Source: Saccharum officinarum (taxonomy: Eukaryota > Streptophyta > Magnoliopsida > Poales > Poaceae). From it: DNA of 64,000 nucleotides. Below, one piece after another: positions 22,300-35,170 of this stretch. The number at the start of each line of letters is the position of its first letter. Position 1 is the stretch's first letter. A program made the translations under genes and the position numbers. The stretch is taken from the NCBI GenBank assembly GCA_020631735.1, contig CM036158.1:82781914-82845913 (forward strand). Reading direction: 5' to 3'. The notes beneath the pieces were generated by a model. That model made no database searches. It had not been told where the DNA came from and saw only the letters and a list, made by a program, of their open reading frames with translations.

Positions 22300-25200
22300 G
22301 TCCGACTAGTGGATACAGAATGGTGTCAACCTCTGGAGATAGTAAAAGAAGACACTATTGTTATAGCGATGAGAAAGCAGGGTGATACTCAGAAATTTGT
22401 AAAAGCTGAGATACGTGGCTATGAAGAAGGTTCGAGGTTCTTGATTGTATTCCGTCTGGGGCCAGCAAATGGACCAATCAGGTAGTATGAAATGGTAATG
22501 ACAGCATCTGGATATTTGTTTCCTGTTTTTATGATTATGACCATTGTATGATTGTTTGTAGGATTGAGAACCGGACGAGTAGTACCACAATCAGTACTCG
22601 CCAGTCTGGTTTAGGGGAAGATAGTTGGATCCAAGTGAAGCCACTTACAACCAGAAAATATTCTTGGGATGACCCATATGGACAGAAAGTTATTGATGTT
22701 AGCATTGATAAAGGCGATGATACTTGTGTTCTAAGTGTTGACCTGGAAAACCCTATTGGAAGTTCCACCAGTTTTAGGGAACATGGCCTCATGTTTAGTA
22801 TTGAGACCAGTGATATTAAGATATTGAAGTTTGCAGATTACTTAAGGAAAGAGGAAGTATATGGATTGCCTGGATCTGAACTGACTGATCACCAAGGACC
22901 CACATTGAAGGCAAATGAGACAGAGCCAGGTGCTGGACCCTTGGAGCTTATTGTTGAACTTGGAGTTGTTGGAATATCTTTGATTGATCATAAGCCGAGA
23001 GAGCTTTTATACTTGCATCTGCAGAAGGTTTTTGTTTCATACATGACTGGTTATGATTCTGGGACCACTAGCAGGTACAGTTTGTACTCAATTTATTTTT
23101 TCATCAACATCATGTCCAGACATGCGCTGGTCTAATTTTTTTCCTTCCATATGCAAAAGAAATGCCTTCCATCATTGGGAGGAACTGGGAACTTTGAGAT
23201 ACACTTAGTTCTTCACCATGTTTTTTTGTGTCGTATAAGTTTATACTCATTTTTGAAGCCACTCTTTTGCCCCAAGAAAGATCAGCTGCTTGGTTTTGCA
23301 AAGGACTGCTCCTTTCCATTTATTGCTATGGCAAGTTAACTGATGGCATACCTATGAACATAGCATCACCTTTTCCTAATGATGGCACTATGTTCTCTGC
23401 TTCACCTTTTTTATATATATATAAAAACATTTTGCAGGTTTAAGTTAATTCTTGGCCAGTTGCAACTAGATAATCAGTTGCCACTGTCTACAATGCCTGT
23501 TGTTTTGGCTACCGAGAGCAGGCCTGATTCAAATCGTCCTGTTTTCAAAGCAAATGTTGCTGTTAGCAATGTAACTTCTAATGGCATTCAAGTTTACCCA
23601 CATGTCTATATTCGGGTAATGTTGTTGCTTTGTGTATTTCAACATGCAAGTCTATATAGTATCAACCCATACTTAAAACAAATGAAATATGTGTTTTATA
23701 TAGGTAACTGATCAAACATGGAGACTGAACATTCATGAACCTATTATTTGGGCACTGGTTGATTTCTACAACAATCTTCGTTTTGTCACCACCAGCAACA
23801 GCATAACTGTAACGGAAGTGGATCCTGAGATACGAATAGAGTAAGCTTCAAATTTGCCTCGAAATTGCCAGAGCAACTGTTAGACTTTCCTAATTTTTGA
23901 GATGTGTCTTTTTGCATCTGAAATTGTTGTGTCGTGTTTCCAATTTGATGCATTCTGTCATTCATCAGTAACTAGGGCTAAGATTAGCACTACAGAGATG
24001 AGAGATGGGCTGGTGTTTCCATGCAACTAGTTTGTGCATTCATTTTGCTTTTACAAATTGTAGCCAGTACATTGCAGAAGTACAACGAGAACACGTTGCT
24101 GAGTGCTGAGAACGTGTTTTTTTTTCAATGTTGTGAAATTTTTTATTAATCGTGTGATTATTTTTGCATAATCATCAATATATACTGCCTATGTGTGTAG
24201 ATGTAACTTAACTGGAATACTACACAACATATTTCACAAATAATTGTATAATTTGCAGGCTCATTGATATTTCAGAGATAAGGCTGAAAATATCTCTGGA
24301 AACTGCGCCTAATCAAAGACCTCGTGGTGTCCTAGGCATATGGAGCCCCGTCCTGTCTGCTGTGGGTAATGCATTCAAGATTCAGGTAACTTTATTCCAA
24401 AATCAGGTTATGTACGGAACATCATGTTTCATGGCCGGTACCAGACTAAGCCAGTTAAATTTGTCAGATTTATGCCATTTTCATCAGAATCCAAGAAATT
24501 TGATTTAACTCTGAACCTGTCAAATTATGCTAAAATATTTTGCTTTATCCCAAACCCCCCACCCCCTGGCTAAGTTCAGAATTGTATGTACTTCTGCTGG
24601 GTAGAATAGGTTCATTGTTGCCTTCTGTATCCTTGTTTGTTTTATGTTAGTGTGTGTGTGGATCCTGAGGAGTGCTACTAGAGCCACCTAACCATCTCAT
24701 CTCATGTAGGGGCCCGTTCGCCATGTGCAGGATTCTAAGAGAACACGTCTGCATGTATTCACAGTCATTCTATCAAACATACTCATGGCTAAATTCAAAA
24801 AAAAACTCATGGCTAATAACCAACATTAATATTCATTCAACATTCAACTTTGACAACTCAATAATTATTGAGTAGTTCATTACCTCATTTATTAAATAAA
24901 AAACACAATAGTGTATTATAGTTATCTAGAATACAGAATAAATGAATACCTTCGTCAGGATAAGTGGTGGTAATAAAATTCTCGGCTAAGCCAAATAGCG
25001 GTGTTTTGCAAAGCTAAAACATCCTTAGCTTCAATAGCTGAACAATTGATAGTATCGTAGCGGCATATGCCCACTAAGGCTATGTTAGTTTTTATTGGAC
25101 CTAAAGAAGTCACCCTGGTGCTAATAACAGAGTCAATTCTGCATTGGTCGAAGTGCCTAATGATAGTTGCTAAATGGGAATAAGTTTATTCTTTCCTTGC

Positions 25201-28200
25201 CTGTCTTCCTGAAATTTGAATTCTCAGAAGTTACCATCATTTATTTCATATTGCAATAAAAACTCTTGGGTAGCTTTATTCTCTATTTTTTTTTGGTAGG
25301 AGATATATACTCAGATCCATGAACTGTAGTTTGTAGTTTCATCCCTGATGTTTTGTCTTAGGTGCATCTGCGGAAGGTCATGCACAGAAGCCGGTTTATG
25401 CGGAAGAGCTCCATCATCCCTGCTATCATGAACCGAATCAAGAGAGATCTGATTCACAATCCACTGCATCTAATCTTCTCTGTGGATTTTCTTGGAGTTA
25501 CAAAATCAACTTTATCATCACTTAGTAAAGGATTTGCAGAGCTCTCTACTGATGGCCAATTTCTTCAGCTGAGATCAAAGCAGGTGCGATAGCTTGTGGT
25601 TCTTTTTGTCCTTGTTTATGTTCACTTCTTTAAACACTTAAATGGAATATGATTCAGGTTTGGTCAAGGAGAATCACTGGTGTTGGTGATGGGCTAGTTC
25701 AAGGGACTGAAGCATTTGCTCAGGGTTTGGCTTTTGGGGTTTCTGGTGTTTTAAGAAAGCCAGTTGAGAGTGCCAGACAGTATGGTGTTATAGGCATTGC
25801 ACCTGGTATTGGCCGTGCTTTTGTCGGTTTCATTGTACAACCTTTAAGTGGGGCTCTGGATTTTTTTTCACTGACAGTTGATGGAATCAGTGCGAGTTTT
25901 ATGAGATGTGTCAACATTTTAAGTAACAAATCTGTTCCGCAGAGGATAAGAGATCCTCGTGCTATCCATCGAGATGGTATACTAAGAGACTATGACAAAG
26001 TTGAAGCTGCTGGACAGGTACATGTACATTGCTTGTTTTCATATTGTTTGATTCTTTTCCTTTTTTGATGGAAAAATAACTGTACAAATAGATTCATGAT
26101 TCCTGGAAGGCAGGTCTCCAGTCTAATCTCTATTAAGAAACTCAAAGCAAAAGTAGTAATATATTGTGAGAAGAGTAAGTTAAATCTAGTGGATGAGATG
26201 AAGCATCCTTGTGAAATTTCATACATGTCAGGAATTGTTAGGTTCATCACAGTCAAGCCAACATATCATCCTTAAGCACTAGCCAACATCAACAAGCATG
26301 AGACTCACTCCACTAGATTTACTAACAAATCCTATCTTCAGTCGAAGTTTCCATACATACATCTGTATTACGTAGATCACGTGAATGCTTGCACACAGAT
26401 AAAAGTTGTGGCATTTTATTAACCCAGTAGCAAATAATTTGGTCACTTGTTCTACTTCTTGGTTTTTGAGCCCAAAGGAAACATGGCCACTATTACGGAA
26501 CGGAGGGAGTAGCACATAGTTGTACTGGACACTGAAACGTCTGTTAACATGCCTTCAAAAATATGTTAAATACTTGAAACGATCAAATTATAGTTTATGG
26601 TTGCTACGTGAGCAGTTGTAATCATATCATACATAGTGATGTACTACAGATTCAATCCAGCTTTGTTTTGATTAGACAAAAGGTTCACCTTTGCTAGATT
26701 GATCAAACACAGGCTGTTTCCAAAGAAAAAATAATAATTTGGAGATAGTTGTCACGTTAGTATAGTTGTAGTCAGATTTTTGGCATGATGTACACTTATT
26801 TGATTACTCTGTTCTCCAGATGGCCCTTTACCTGGCAGAAGCTAGCAGATATTTTGCATGCACAGATTTATTTCGGGAACCTTCCAAGTATGCATGGTCT
26901 GATTACTATGAAGACCATTTTATTTTACCAAACCAGAGGATTGCTTTAGTAACTAATAAGCGGGTGATGCTGCTGCAGGTAAGGCTTATTCCTTTCTGAT
27001 CGTATTATTGCGTTACTTCAAAAGTTTGATTAGAACTGATGTTCCTCATTTGTAGTGCATGGATCTAGATAAAATGGACAAGAAGCCTTCCAAAATACTT
27101 TGGGATGTTCCTTGGGAAGAAGTACTTGCATTGGAGCTAGCAAAAGCTGGGTATCAGAGGCCTTCACATGTGATCATACATCTGAAGAATTTTAGGAGGT
27201 CAGAGAACTTTGTAAGGCTTGTTAAGTGCAACATTGACGATGAACGGCAACCTCAGGCTCTTTCACTTTGCTCTTCAATTCGGAAAATGTGGAGATCTCA
27301 CCAGGCAGCAATGAAAGTTATACCATTGAACGTAATCTCTCTTGTTCTCCTGAATTAAGCTATCTTCTCAGTTTTTTTTTTGGGTAACCAACTCTCCTGA
27401 ACTGAACTTGTACTTCTGAACAAAACCATAATAGGTTCCATCAGGCCAGCACCATGTGTATTTTGCGTCAGATGATGATAATAGAGAATCCCACAGTCTA
27501 TCTAGACCTTTGCTAAGCTCGAGAGGAACTTCTACTGATGTTGAGCAACAACTCATAAACAATACAGTTAACTTCCAGAAAATGTGGAGCAGTGAACCAG
27601 AAATTCGGAGCCGATGTAAACTAGTTGCCAAGCAGGTAAGTCAGCAGAATCTGAGTGGCTAAAAAAAGAAAGTATTTCAGATGTGTGATGTAAAACTATT
27701 GTTGGTGTTTATTTTAGATTGCGGACGACGGAAGAGTGTTTAGCATATGGAGGCCTCTGTGCCCTAATGGGTATGTATTTTGACATGGTATAACCCACTA
27801 ATGTAAGTGCTTACATACCGAAGGTACTGACCAAATTATTTCAGGTATGTCTCAATTGGTGATGTTGCTCATGTTGGCACCCATCCACCACATTTTGCTG
27901 CTGTATACAAGAACATCAATGGGAACTTTGCACTGCCCCTTGGCTATGACCTGGTCAGTTTTCAATGAGATTTTGTGTCATATATGCTTGGCCAGTGTTG
28001 ACCTTATTATACTGAAATAGTATAATCCTTCTGTTACTTTTATCGTGCATAAATAGCAACTGTTTTTTTTTATTTTGGAACACTGTACGAGGGGGAAGTC
28101 CTGTTGATAGATTTTGCTTTCATGATTGCCTTGCCTGCAGGTTTGGAGAAACTGTGCTGAGGATTACAGGAACCCTGTATCAATATGGCTTCCAAGGCCA

Positions 28201-28512
28201 CCGGGGGGATACGTAGCTCTTGGGTGTGTTGCTGTCCCTTCATTCGAGGAGCCCCCTCTTGACTGTGCTTTCTGTGTGGATGAGAGACTCACGGAGGATG
28301 CCGAGTATGAGGAGCAAATCATATGGGCGTCATCTGATGCTTACCCATGGGGATGCTATATCTACCAAATTCAGAGCGCCTCACTGCAGTTCATGGCACT
28401 TCGTGTCCCAAAAGAAAAATCTGAGCTAAGGCCCAAGAAGATGTTGGAGTCATCATTTGTGCAGCGAGCATCAGAGACTCCATGTCAAGACAAGCAAACG
28501 TGCCGTGCATGA
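22300..28512 (+). CDS. VPS13: VPS13-type lipid-transfer protein, 3' exon block to stop
   Basis: Remaining 13 exons: 22300-22481, 22562-23074, 23438-23615, 23704-23840, 24259-24385, 25362-25583, 25658-26017, 26820-26978, 27056-27331, 27435-27635, 27718-27770, 27845-27953 and 28141-28512 (TGA). Phases join throughout and add 962 residues to the 326 upstream. Exons 22300-24385 continue the VAB/SHR-BD beta-rich region (FVSYMTGYDSGTTSR, YPHVYIR). Exon 25658-26017 has the Gly-rich ATG_C-like helices (GVGDGLVQGTEAFAQG, GPGIG-like APGIGRAFVGF) that in VPS13 proteins contact membranes. Exons 26820-27331 form the PH-like C-terminal domain (IALVTNKRVMLL, WDVPWEEVLALEL). The last exons carry a VPS62/DUF946 domain (FSIWRPLCPNGYVSIGDVAH, PPGGYVALGCVA). 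That terminal domain points to a plant VPS13M-type protein. Confidence 0.9.
24386..25361 (+). other. VPS13 intron of about 1 kb without recognised feature
   Basis: AT-rich intron between FKIQ and VHLRK. I see no gene or clear transposon boundary in it. Confidence 0.6.
26018..26819 (+). other. VPS13 intron, 0.8 kb
   Basis: AT-rich intron between exons 25658-26017 and 26820-26978. It contains half of a Stowaway-like end (CGGAGGGAGTA near 26500) but no second end I can place. Confidence 0.5.
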
Positions 28513-28769
28513 AGAAGGTGTACATAATACATATACGTGCGTGCAAGAAAACTCGGCTGGGACAAAGGACTAACAGTCTCGTGCAAGAAAGCTCGAAGAA
28601 AGCCGCTTCTTTCGGACCACTGCATTTCTCCGTAGTCAAAGCATACACAGAGCCTTGCATCCCAACACTTTGGTTGGCAGCCAGTGTTGTAAACTAGAGT
28701 AGTAGGTTAAAGGTTGTAAATGTAAAATATTGTAATGTTTGATATAGTTTTTGTCCAGCATTACATGAT

Positions 28770-28775
28770 AATAAA
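28770..28775 (+). promoter_or_regulatory. Putative VPS13 poly(A) signal
   Basis: AATAAA located 258 bp after the stop codon at 28512, in an AT-rich 3' UTR-like stretch. No other canonical hexamer stands out between. Confidence 0.45.
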
Positions 28776-29048
28776 AATGTGCGGATGGATAATAATTATT
28801 GCGCATTGTGATTTGTTCTATGTTTTGTTGCTTTCTGTGTTGGCAGTTGTGCCTTGTGCGATTGTGCGAGACCGCAGAGAATGGTAGAGCTGCCAGGTTG
28901 GCAGGTTCCACACATAAGGGAACCTCTAATAGCACAATCCACAAGTCAGATAAAGACTTAAAATAATACTCCATTTGTTCTAAATTATAAATTATTTTGA
29001 CTTATGTCTATATCTATATCTCTTAGAAAGATAAATTTCACTAGCAAT

Positions 29049-29213
29049 CAGTGGCGGAGCTAGAGCAAATACGAGGGGGTGCGCTTGCCTTGTGGGTGCA
29101 AAGGATTTTACCGTATGAGTGCGAATATGGTGAAAATTTGATCATAATCACTGTTTTTTCATATTTTTGTGGGTGCGTCTGCACCCAGTATATTGTATAT
29201 AGATTCGCCCATG
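29049..29213. mobile_element. hAT-like MITE, 165 bp
   Basis: Terminal inverted repeats CAGTGGCGGAGC and (reverse) CATGGGCGAATC, flanked by 8-bp duplications CTAGCAAT (29041-29048) and CTAGTAAT (29214-29221) with one mismatch. The 8-bp duplication is the hAT signature. Confidence 0.75.
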
Positions 29214-29323
29214 CTAGTAATTTATTTTGCCATGCAAAATGTCCACATCAACATGTACTAGAACATTCCACCAACACATTCAACTATCTCGCCATGCAAA
29301 GTGTTCACATCAACATTCACTAA

Positions 29324-29660
29324 GAGCATCTCCAACAGGACCCCCTACTTCAAATTTATGTAGCGAAGGAAAAAAACCAACTCCAACAGGCCCCCTACTA
29401 GACCCCCCCACATTTGTTGGCCTCCTACTTTTCTCCTCCACCATCTACTTCTGTTGGCCCTCTATTCTCCACCGTGCAAAATCTAGAGGACAGAGATGAC
29501 AAAAGAGCCCCACGTGTCATTGACTACTAAAACGAATTTGAGTAGTATGGTATAGGTAGTATTGCTGGAGTTGAAAGTAAAATATAAGTAGTCTTAAAAT
29601 AGGTGGCTTCCTAAATAGAGAAGTAGGGGCGTGTTTTAGGTAGTATTGCTGGAGATGCTC
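29324..29660. mobile_element. Tourist-like MITE, 337 bp
   Basis: Starts GAGCATCTCCAACAG and ends with the inverted GCTGGAGATGCTC. TAA is duplicated on both sides (29321-29323 and 29661-29663), as expected for PIF/Harbinger-type elements. The interior repeats CTCCAACAGGNCCCCTACT-like motifs. Confidence 0.75.
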
Positions 29661-29827
29661 TAACACATTCAACTAACATATGTCATTGTGTCTTCATTCA
29701 AGCTATTCACGTTACAAACACATCATTTACTAACATATATTTAGTTGTCCACATCAGAATGCTAAAAATAATCCACTAACATGTATTATGATATTTATTC
29801 AATCAAATTAGATATTAGTAAATATAA

Positions 29828-30450
29828 GGCAGCATAGCCATTTTGGTCCCTGAACTATTTCTCCCCTAACTTTCAAAACGGCCGTTTTAGTTCTCAAACT
29901 TTACTTTTAGACTCAATTTCATCCCAGAACTACGAAGATGATCGTTCCGGTCCTCAAACTTTGCATTTTGGGCTCAATTTCATCTATCAAAAGTGTATTT
30001 TTGTCTTTAAACTTTTATTTTCAACTTAATTTTGTCTACCAAAAAAGAAAACTTTATATTTTAGGCATAATTTCATGCATGAATTACCAAAATGCATTTT
30101 GGCTCAACTTTATCCTTTGTCCAACAGCACGTGTGATTTGAGATGGATAGTCATCGTTAGGTACTATTGTCCCTTGCGTCGCCCTAACTACTTAATCGAA
30201 TAACACACTTTCAACATTTCATATTCTAAGATGAATATAAATATAGATCTAAATGTTCTTAAATATGACTTATTTTTGGCCTATGGATAAAAAATATTAT
30301 TTTATACATAAATGGTTATTAGTTGAGCCTAATTCTAGAAGTAGCTAATAAAAAATTATAGATCTGTTATTGTTTCAATATATCCATGTTTCTTAAGGAA
30401 TAAATAGCGTTCGAAGCAACTATAATTGCTCCCACAAAAATGATTTAGTA

Positions 30451-30516
<66 letters not shown>

Positions 30517-30765
30517 TTTTAAAAGTTTATGGATTAAATTGAGCCCAATATGCAAAGTTTGAGGACTGAAATAATCATCTTTATAGTTCTAGGACAAAAT
30601 TAAGCCAAATATGCAAAGTTTGAGGACCGAAACGCTCATCTTCATAGTTCTAGGATTAAATTGAGCCTAAAAGTATAGTTTGAGGACTAAAATGGCTGTT
30701 TTGAAAGTTTAGGGATGAAACTGAGCCTTGAGCAATAGTTCAGGGACCAAGATAACTATTCTGCC
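29828..30765. mobile_element. Element with about 185-bp inverted repeats and (TA)n loop
   Basis: Left arm (GGCAGCATAGCC..TTTGGTCCCTGAACTA, then CTTTCAAAACGGCC and TCAAACTTT blocks) is repeated inverted at the right end up to CTGCC at 30765. The loop holds a (TA)n tract at 30453-30515. Flanks TAAATATAA and ATAATATAA could be a diverged 9-bp duplication, which would suggest a Mutator-like or foldback element. There is no transposase frame, so it is non-autonomous. Confidence 0.6.
30453..30515. repeat. (TA)n microsatellite
   Basis: About 31 uninterrupted TA units in the loop of the inverted-repeat element. Confidence 0.95.
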
Positions 30766-30841
30766 ATAATATAAGTAGTATAATTTCACCAGTGATTCCC
30801 GCAGCAACGTGTGGGGCATTCTTCTAGTTAGACTCAAATGA

Positions 30842-30995
30842 TACTCCCTCTGCTTTAAATTATAAATCCTTTTAACTTATTTTGGTACATCATTTCTGTT
30901 ATGTTTATGTACCTAGAAATAATGTATAGATACATTGTAAAATATATTATATAAAAAAATATCAAAACGACTTATAATTTAGAAGGCAGGAAGTA
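30842..30995. mobile_element. Stowaway-like MITE
   Basis: TACTCCCTCTGCTTTAAATT at the left and its imperfect inverse ending GGCAGGAAGTA at the right, with TA target ends. About 154 bp, no coding capacity. Confidence 0.65.
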
Positions 30996-31027
30996 TTTAA
31001 TCCTATGTGCTCTACTAACGTGTTATT

Positions 31028-34000
31028 TGTAACAGATCAACGTAATTATACGAAATTAAGTAAGAAAATCTTCCACCGAGGCGGTTAATTTAACAAACTT
31101 AAGCCCGTATAACTCGAGATTCTGTGAAATCACGAAGGATTTCCAAACCACTAACATACAACCAAGATCGTACTGATTTAGCAGCCACAGTTCACACGAT
31201 ACATAAATCTGATCATAAAGGTAGGATACATCGGAGTTCAGAAATAAAAGTTATTACAACATAGTTCAACATAAAGTAGCGGAAGCAAATAGTTTTACGC
31301 ACACACACTTAGTTCAGTTACAGTGCCAGTCGATAGTCATGGTCCACAAAAGCAGTAGATAAGACAAACAGAAAGACCCTTGCCCAAGGTCCTAGTTGTC
31401 ACCCATCGCCGGATACAGACAGTTGGAGCAGTACCCGTAGTACATCTGACCATCTGCAACAACAATGGGAACAACGCCCTGAGTACGAGAATGTACTCAG
31501 CTAGACTTACCCGTCATAAACCAGAAATAACATGACACCAAGGAGCATGCAAGGCTTTACATAGTGGATTGGCTTGACTCCTTTGCGAAAAGCACAAGTT
31601 ATTATGAATGACTAAGGATAAATATCTTTAGCATTATTTTTAGGATAACCTATTCATGCTAAATAAGCACCTATGACTAAAACAAACACTTGATTAACCA
31701 TTAACATCAAAGATTACCATCTCAGGTTTAGCCTTTCCAACATTATCCACATAACCATCCGTGTTCCATCATTAAAACTACGATGCCATAGCTCGAGTCA
31801 AGTGCTCACTAACCGGGAGCGACGGCGATTCGAATCGAATTCCTATCCAGCTGGAGATTTATTCCTCACACAAACCATGCTTCCCCGTCAGGGTCGCGTA
31901 GATCACCAATGACACTTTCCGAGAAGCCGCGGGATAACAATCATGGATCGCACTACCCAGGGACCGCCCGACTGCCAGGACGCACCTTGGGCTCACTCTT
32001 CGCGTCCCCGTTACCCCCTTCCACACCAGTCTGCCAACCCGAGTTTATCCCGGCTCAAAAAGTGTCACTAGCTTTCGCGGTCGAAAGGTACTTTATTCGG
32101 CCAGCTAAATGTGAGGCATGCGTTCAACATGACAAGAGGGACGAGCAACGATCGGTCCTTAACTGACACAGACGGAATCACTATAGTCCAAAACCCTATA
32201 AGACTCCGCCCGGTCTCCGTTTATCCATCAACACTTGGTTACTTTTCATGATCACAATTACAGCTAACCATAACCCGGTATCCACCTATAACTCGCAGGT
32301 GACAGGAAATCACCCGACTTTCTACCGGTCTAAGCATGGCTAAGCACTTTACTCGATCCTGACCTAACAGGTAAAAGATAATCCGGTGGCCAATGGTAAT
32401 AATGCAACAACGGTTTCACTCAACTCCTATAACTTAATGCAACAATATATAACTATAACTCATGTAATAAGGAATAACTTTTTATAATTTAGGAGACTTA
32501 AAATGCTCCGGGGCTTGCCTCTTTCGAACGAACTAGGGTGGTGATCGACGCACTCTGGCAGTTCCTCGCCTGACTCTTCCTCCTCGGGCACCTCCTGTGC
32601 CTAGGGTTCCTGCTGATCCGTCCAAGCCTGCTCCTCCGGCACTGCTGCCTGCGACTCCTCCTGCGATCCTGTATGATGCAGTTGCATAAGTAAATATGCG
32701 AATAATGCATAGGACTATGGTGAAGTGATGGGATGACGCGAGATGCAGATGAGCCCATGGAATGAGCAGTTAAGATAAAACTTCATCCTCTATTCAGGTA
32801 GTCCACGTCATCCAAGAACATGTACCCTAAAGTATGCACATTGCGGTTCTACTAATAATCATACACCATACACAAGCAAGTGACCCTAAATGACCAAACC
32901 TTACCAACCTAACTCATCCACAACATCAGCAAGGCATAATGATGCTTCAAAGATACACCAAACATATTTTATTTCTCTCAATTTCTCATAAAGAATAATC
33001 TTTTATTCCCTATTTAGCTAGGGTTACACAGCAACACCTATCTCTGGTGTAGATAAAAATCTACAAAAATTACAGTAGACTACTCTTACCCTAACTAACC
33101 TACCACTAAATTTTCATGAGAATTGCATAAGTAAAACTGCCTGTACAAAATAAACAAGTTATAGCCTAATTGTGAGCATGAAATTATTTTATACTAGAAA
33201 AAGTATCAAACAACAGATTTCACAATTTTCTTAGGTTACTAACAGTAAACCAACATACTACAAAAATTATCAGATGTATGTTGTATACAAATTTTGCTCT
33301 CTACTAAAAATAACAAATATTACCAATTAAAAGCATTTGAACTACACTTCAAAAATTTTCCCACAGAACATGCTTCACTGGCATTTTTCCTAGAAAGTAC
33401 ATCACTAATAAAGACTAATGTAACAAGAATCATATTTTTTCCCTTTATTATTTTATTTACTACACTTTTCTAAGATAACAGCATATATAACAATTAAATA
33501 AAATTGCCACAGTAGAGTGTCACAAAAATAACATGAGATATTTTTAAACTGTAGATCTATTCAAAAGAACATTTCAAATTTGTTTCATGATTTTTGGAGC
33601 TATGAATCTTGAGGTACAATTTTTGGAAGCCTTTTTCAGATATTTCTGGAAATCAATTTCTTTTAAAACCGAAAATCAAAACCGGCCTTAAACGCTACGT
33701 GCACCCGCTGTGACACCCGGAACCGAAACGCTGAGACAGACAGGCGGGACCCATGGGTCAGACGGGCCCACCCGTCAGCCGTAGTCGGCCAGAGGCGGTG
33801 TGGACCGCCGGGATTCTCGCCGCCGGCGAGTTCTTCGACGACGGGGAGGGCACCATCGTGCTCCTCTCATCGACGCGAACCCAGTGGTTGCCTAGTGGGT
33901 GGCCAGACGAGCTCGGCTCGAGCTCGTCGACGAGCATGGCGGCTGCGGCGCGGGACGCCGTCGGCCGGCCAGCTCCGACCGAGAGGAGCTGCGCGGGTGA

Positions 34001-35053
34001 GGTCAGCAAGCTTCGCGGTGCAAGTGCGGTGCTCGTGCGGCTCGAGAAGTGGGCGAGAAGTGGCGTGGAGGGGTGCGGCCACGGAGCGGGTCACTCCGGT
34101 GAGCTCGGCCGAAACTCCGGCGAGCCATTACCGCGGGTGGAGCCGAATCCTAGCGGGCTGTGGCGAGCACCGGATGCACCATGGAAAGGCGCAGCGAGGG
34201 CGAAGACGGAGGCGGAGGCGGTGAGCCGGAGCGGCGGCTAAGGCGGTTGCGGAGCTCGGGAGCCGGCGATGGCGAGGCGGAGGCTCTGCTGCTGCTGCTG
34301 CGGGCGGGCGAGGGAGAATGGAGGGAGCAACCGAGGAGGACGAGCGCGCGGAGGGGGGTAAGCGGGCGCGGACGCTGCGGGGCCACAGGGCGCGTGTCGC
34401 GCGGCTCCGACGGCGTGCGGCCACGCGGCGGAATAAACCGAACGTGCCGTGGCGCCACGACGCCACGCGCGGGCGCGCGCGCGGGAGCGGGAGGGAGAAG
34501 ACGCAGGCGCGGGCCGGGCCGCCAGCGACGCTGGCCGAAAGGGAGCCGAAGCACTTAAGCGCGAAAATCTGATTTTTCTTTTTCAAAATATTTTCCAGAT
34601 TTAATTCTCTGTTTGAAATTCAAATTTGGAGATAAAAAAAAGGGTTTTCAGAAATTTGGCCCAAAATAAAAGTTGTTCAAAATTTTATTCTCTACAACTT
34701 TCATATAGAGCACTTTTCAAAATTCTCAATAGATTTTGAATTTGAGATTTAAAGCTAACTTAAAATCAAAAACCTCATTTATTTAGAATATTTTTAAAAC
34801 AGAATTTGAGGAAAAACTTGAATTCAAAAATTTGCTCCAATAATCAAGTTGATTTATTCTAGACTATTTAAAATTGCTACTTCTCAAAAGTTCACCAACT
34901 TTTTAACACTTATATCAAACTTAGGGTTCCCATTTATTTGCTTTTCAAATTAAATTTGAAAAGAGCTACAATTCAAATAATGCTAATCATGCAATGATGT
35001 TGAATGCTTATGCTTTGAATGATAATGCATGCTTAACACCCAGGGGTGCTACA
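31028..35053 (-). mobile_element. Probable long 3' LTR (about 4 kb) of a retrotransposon entering the gap
   Basis: Read on the - strand the segment starts TGTAGCACCCCTGGG (35053) and ends ATCTGTTACA (31028). It is preceded at 35054-35067 by a purine tract AAGGGGGAGGC, the usual arrangement of a polypurine tract against a 3' LTR. It has AT-rich flanks and a GC-rich core (33710-34570). Short open frames in that core look like GC-bias artefacts. The matching 5' LTR is not in the window, because sequence stops in N 17 bases further on. The left boundary is less certain; 33710, where TGTGACACCCGG occurs, is an alternative end giving a 1.3-kb LTR. A Del/Tekay-like gypsy origin is only a guess from length. 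Confidence 0.5.
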
Positions 35054-35070
35054 GCCTCCCCCTTATAAGA

Positions 35071-35170
35071 NNNNNNNNNNNNNNNNNNNNNNNNNNNNNN
35101 NNNNNNNNNNNNNNNNNNNNNNNNNNNNNNNNNNNNNNNNNNNNNNNNNNNNNNNNNNNNNNNNNNNNNN
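35071..35170. other. Assembly gap (100 N)
   Basis: Exactly 100 N, a standard placeholder for a gap of unknown size. The left flank is an LTR plus polypurine tract; the right flank is LINE coding sequence. Confidence 0.97.

Noticed and set aside
33753..34586. Several open frames on both strands in a GC-rich stretch
   Set aside because: They lie inside the probable LTR, overlap on both strands, have biased Arg/Ala/Pro composition and no recognisable domain; a GC artefact.
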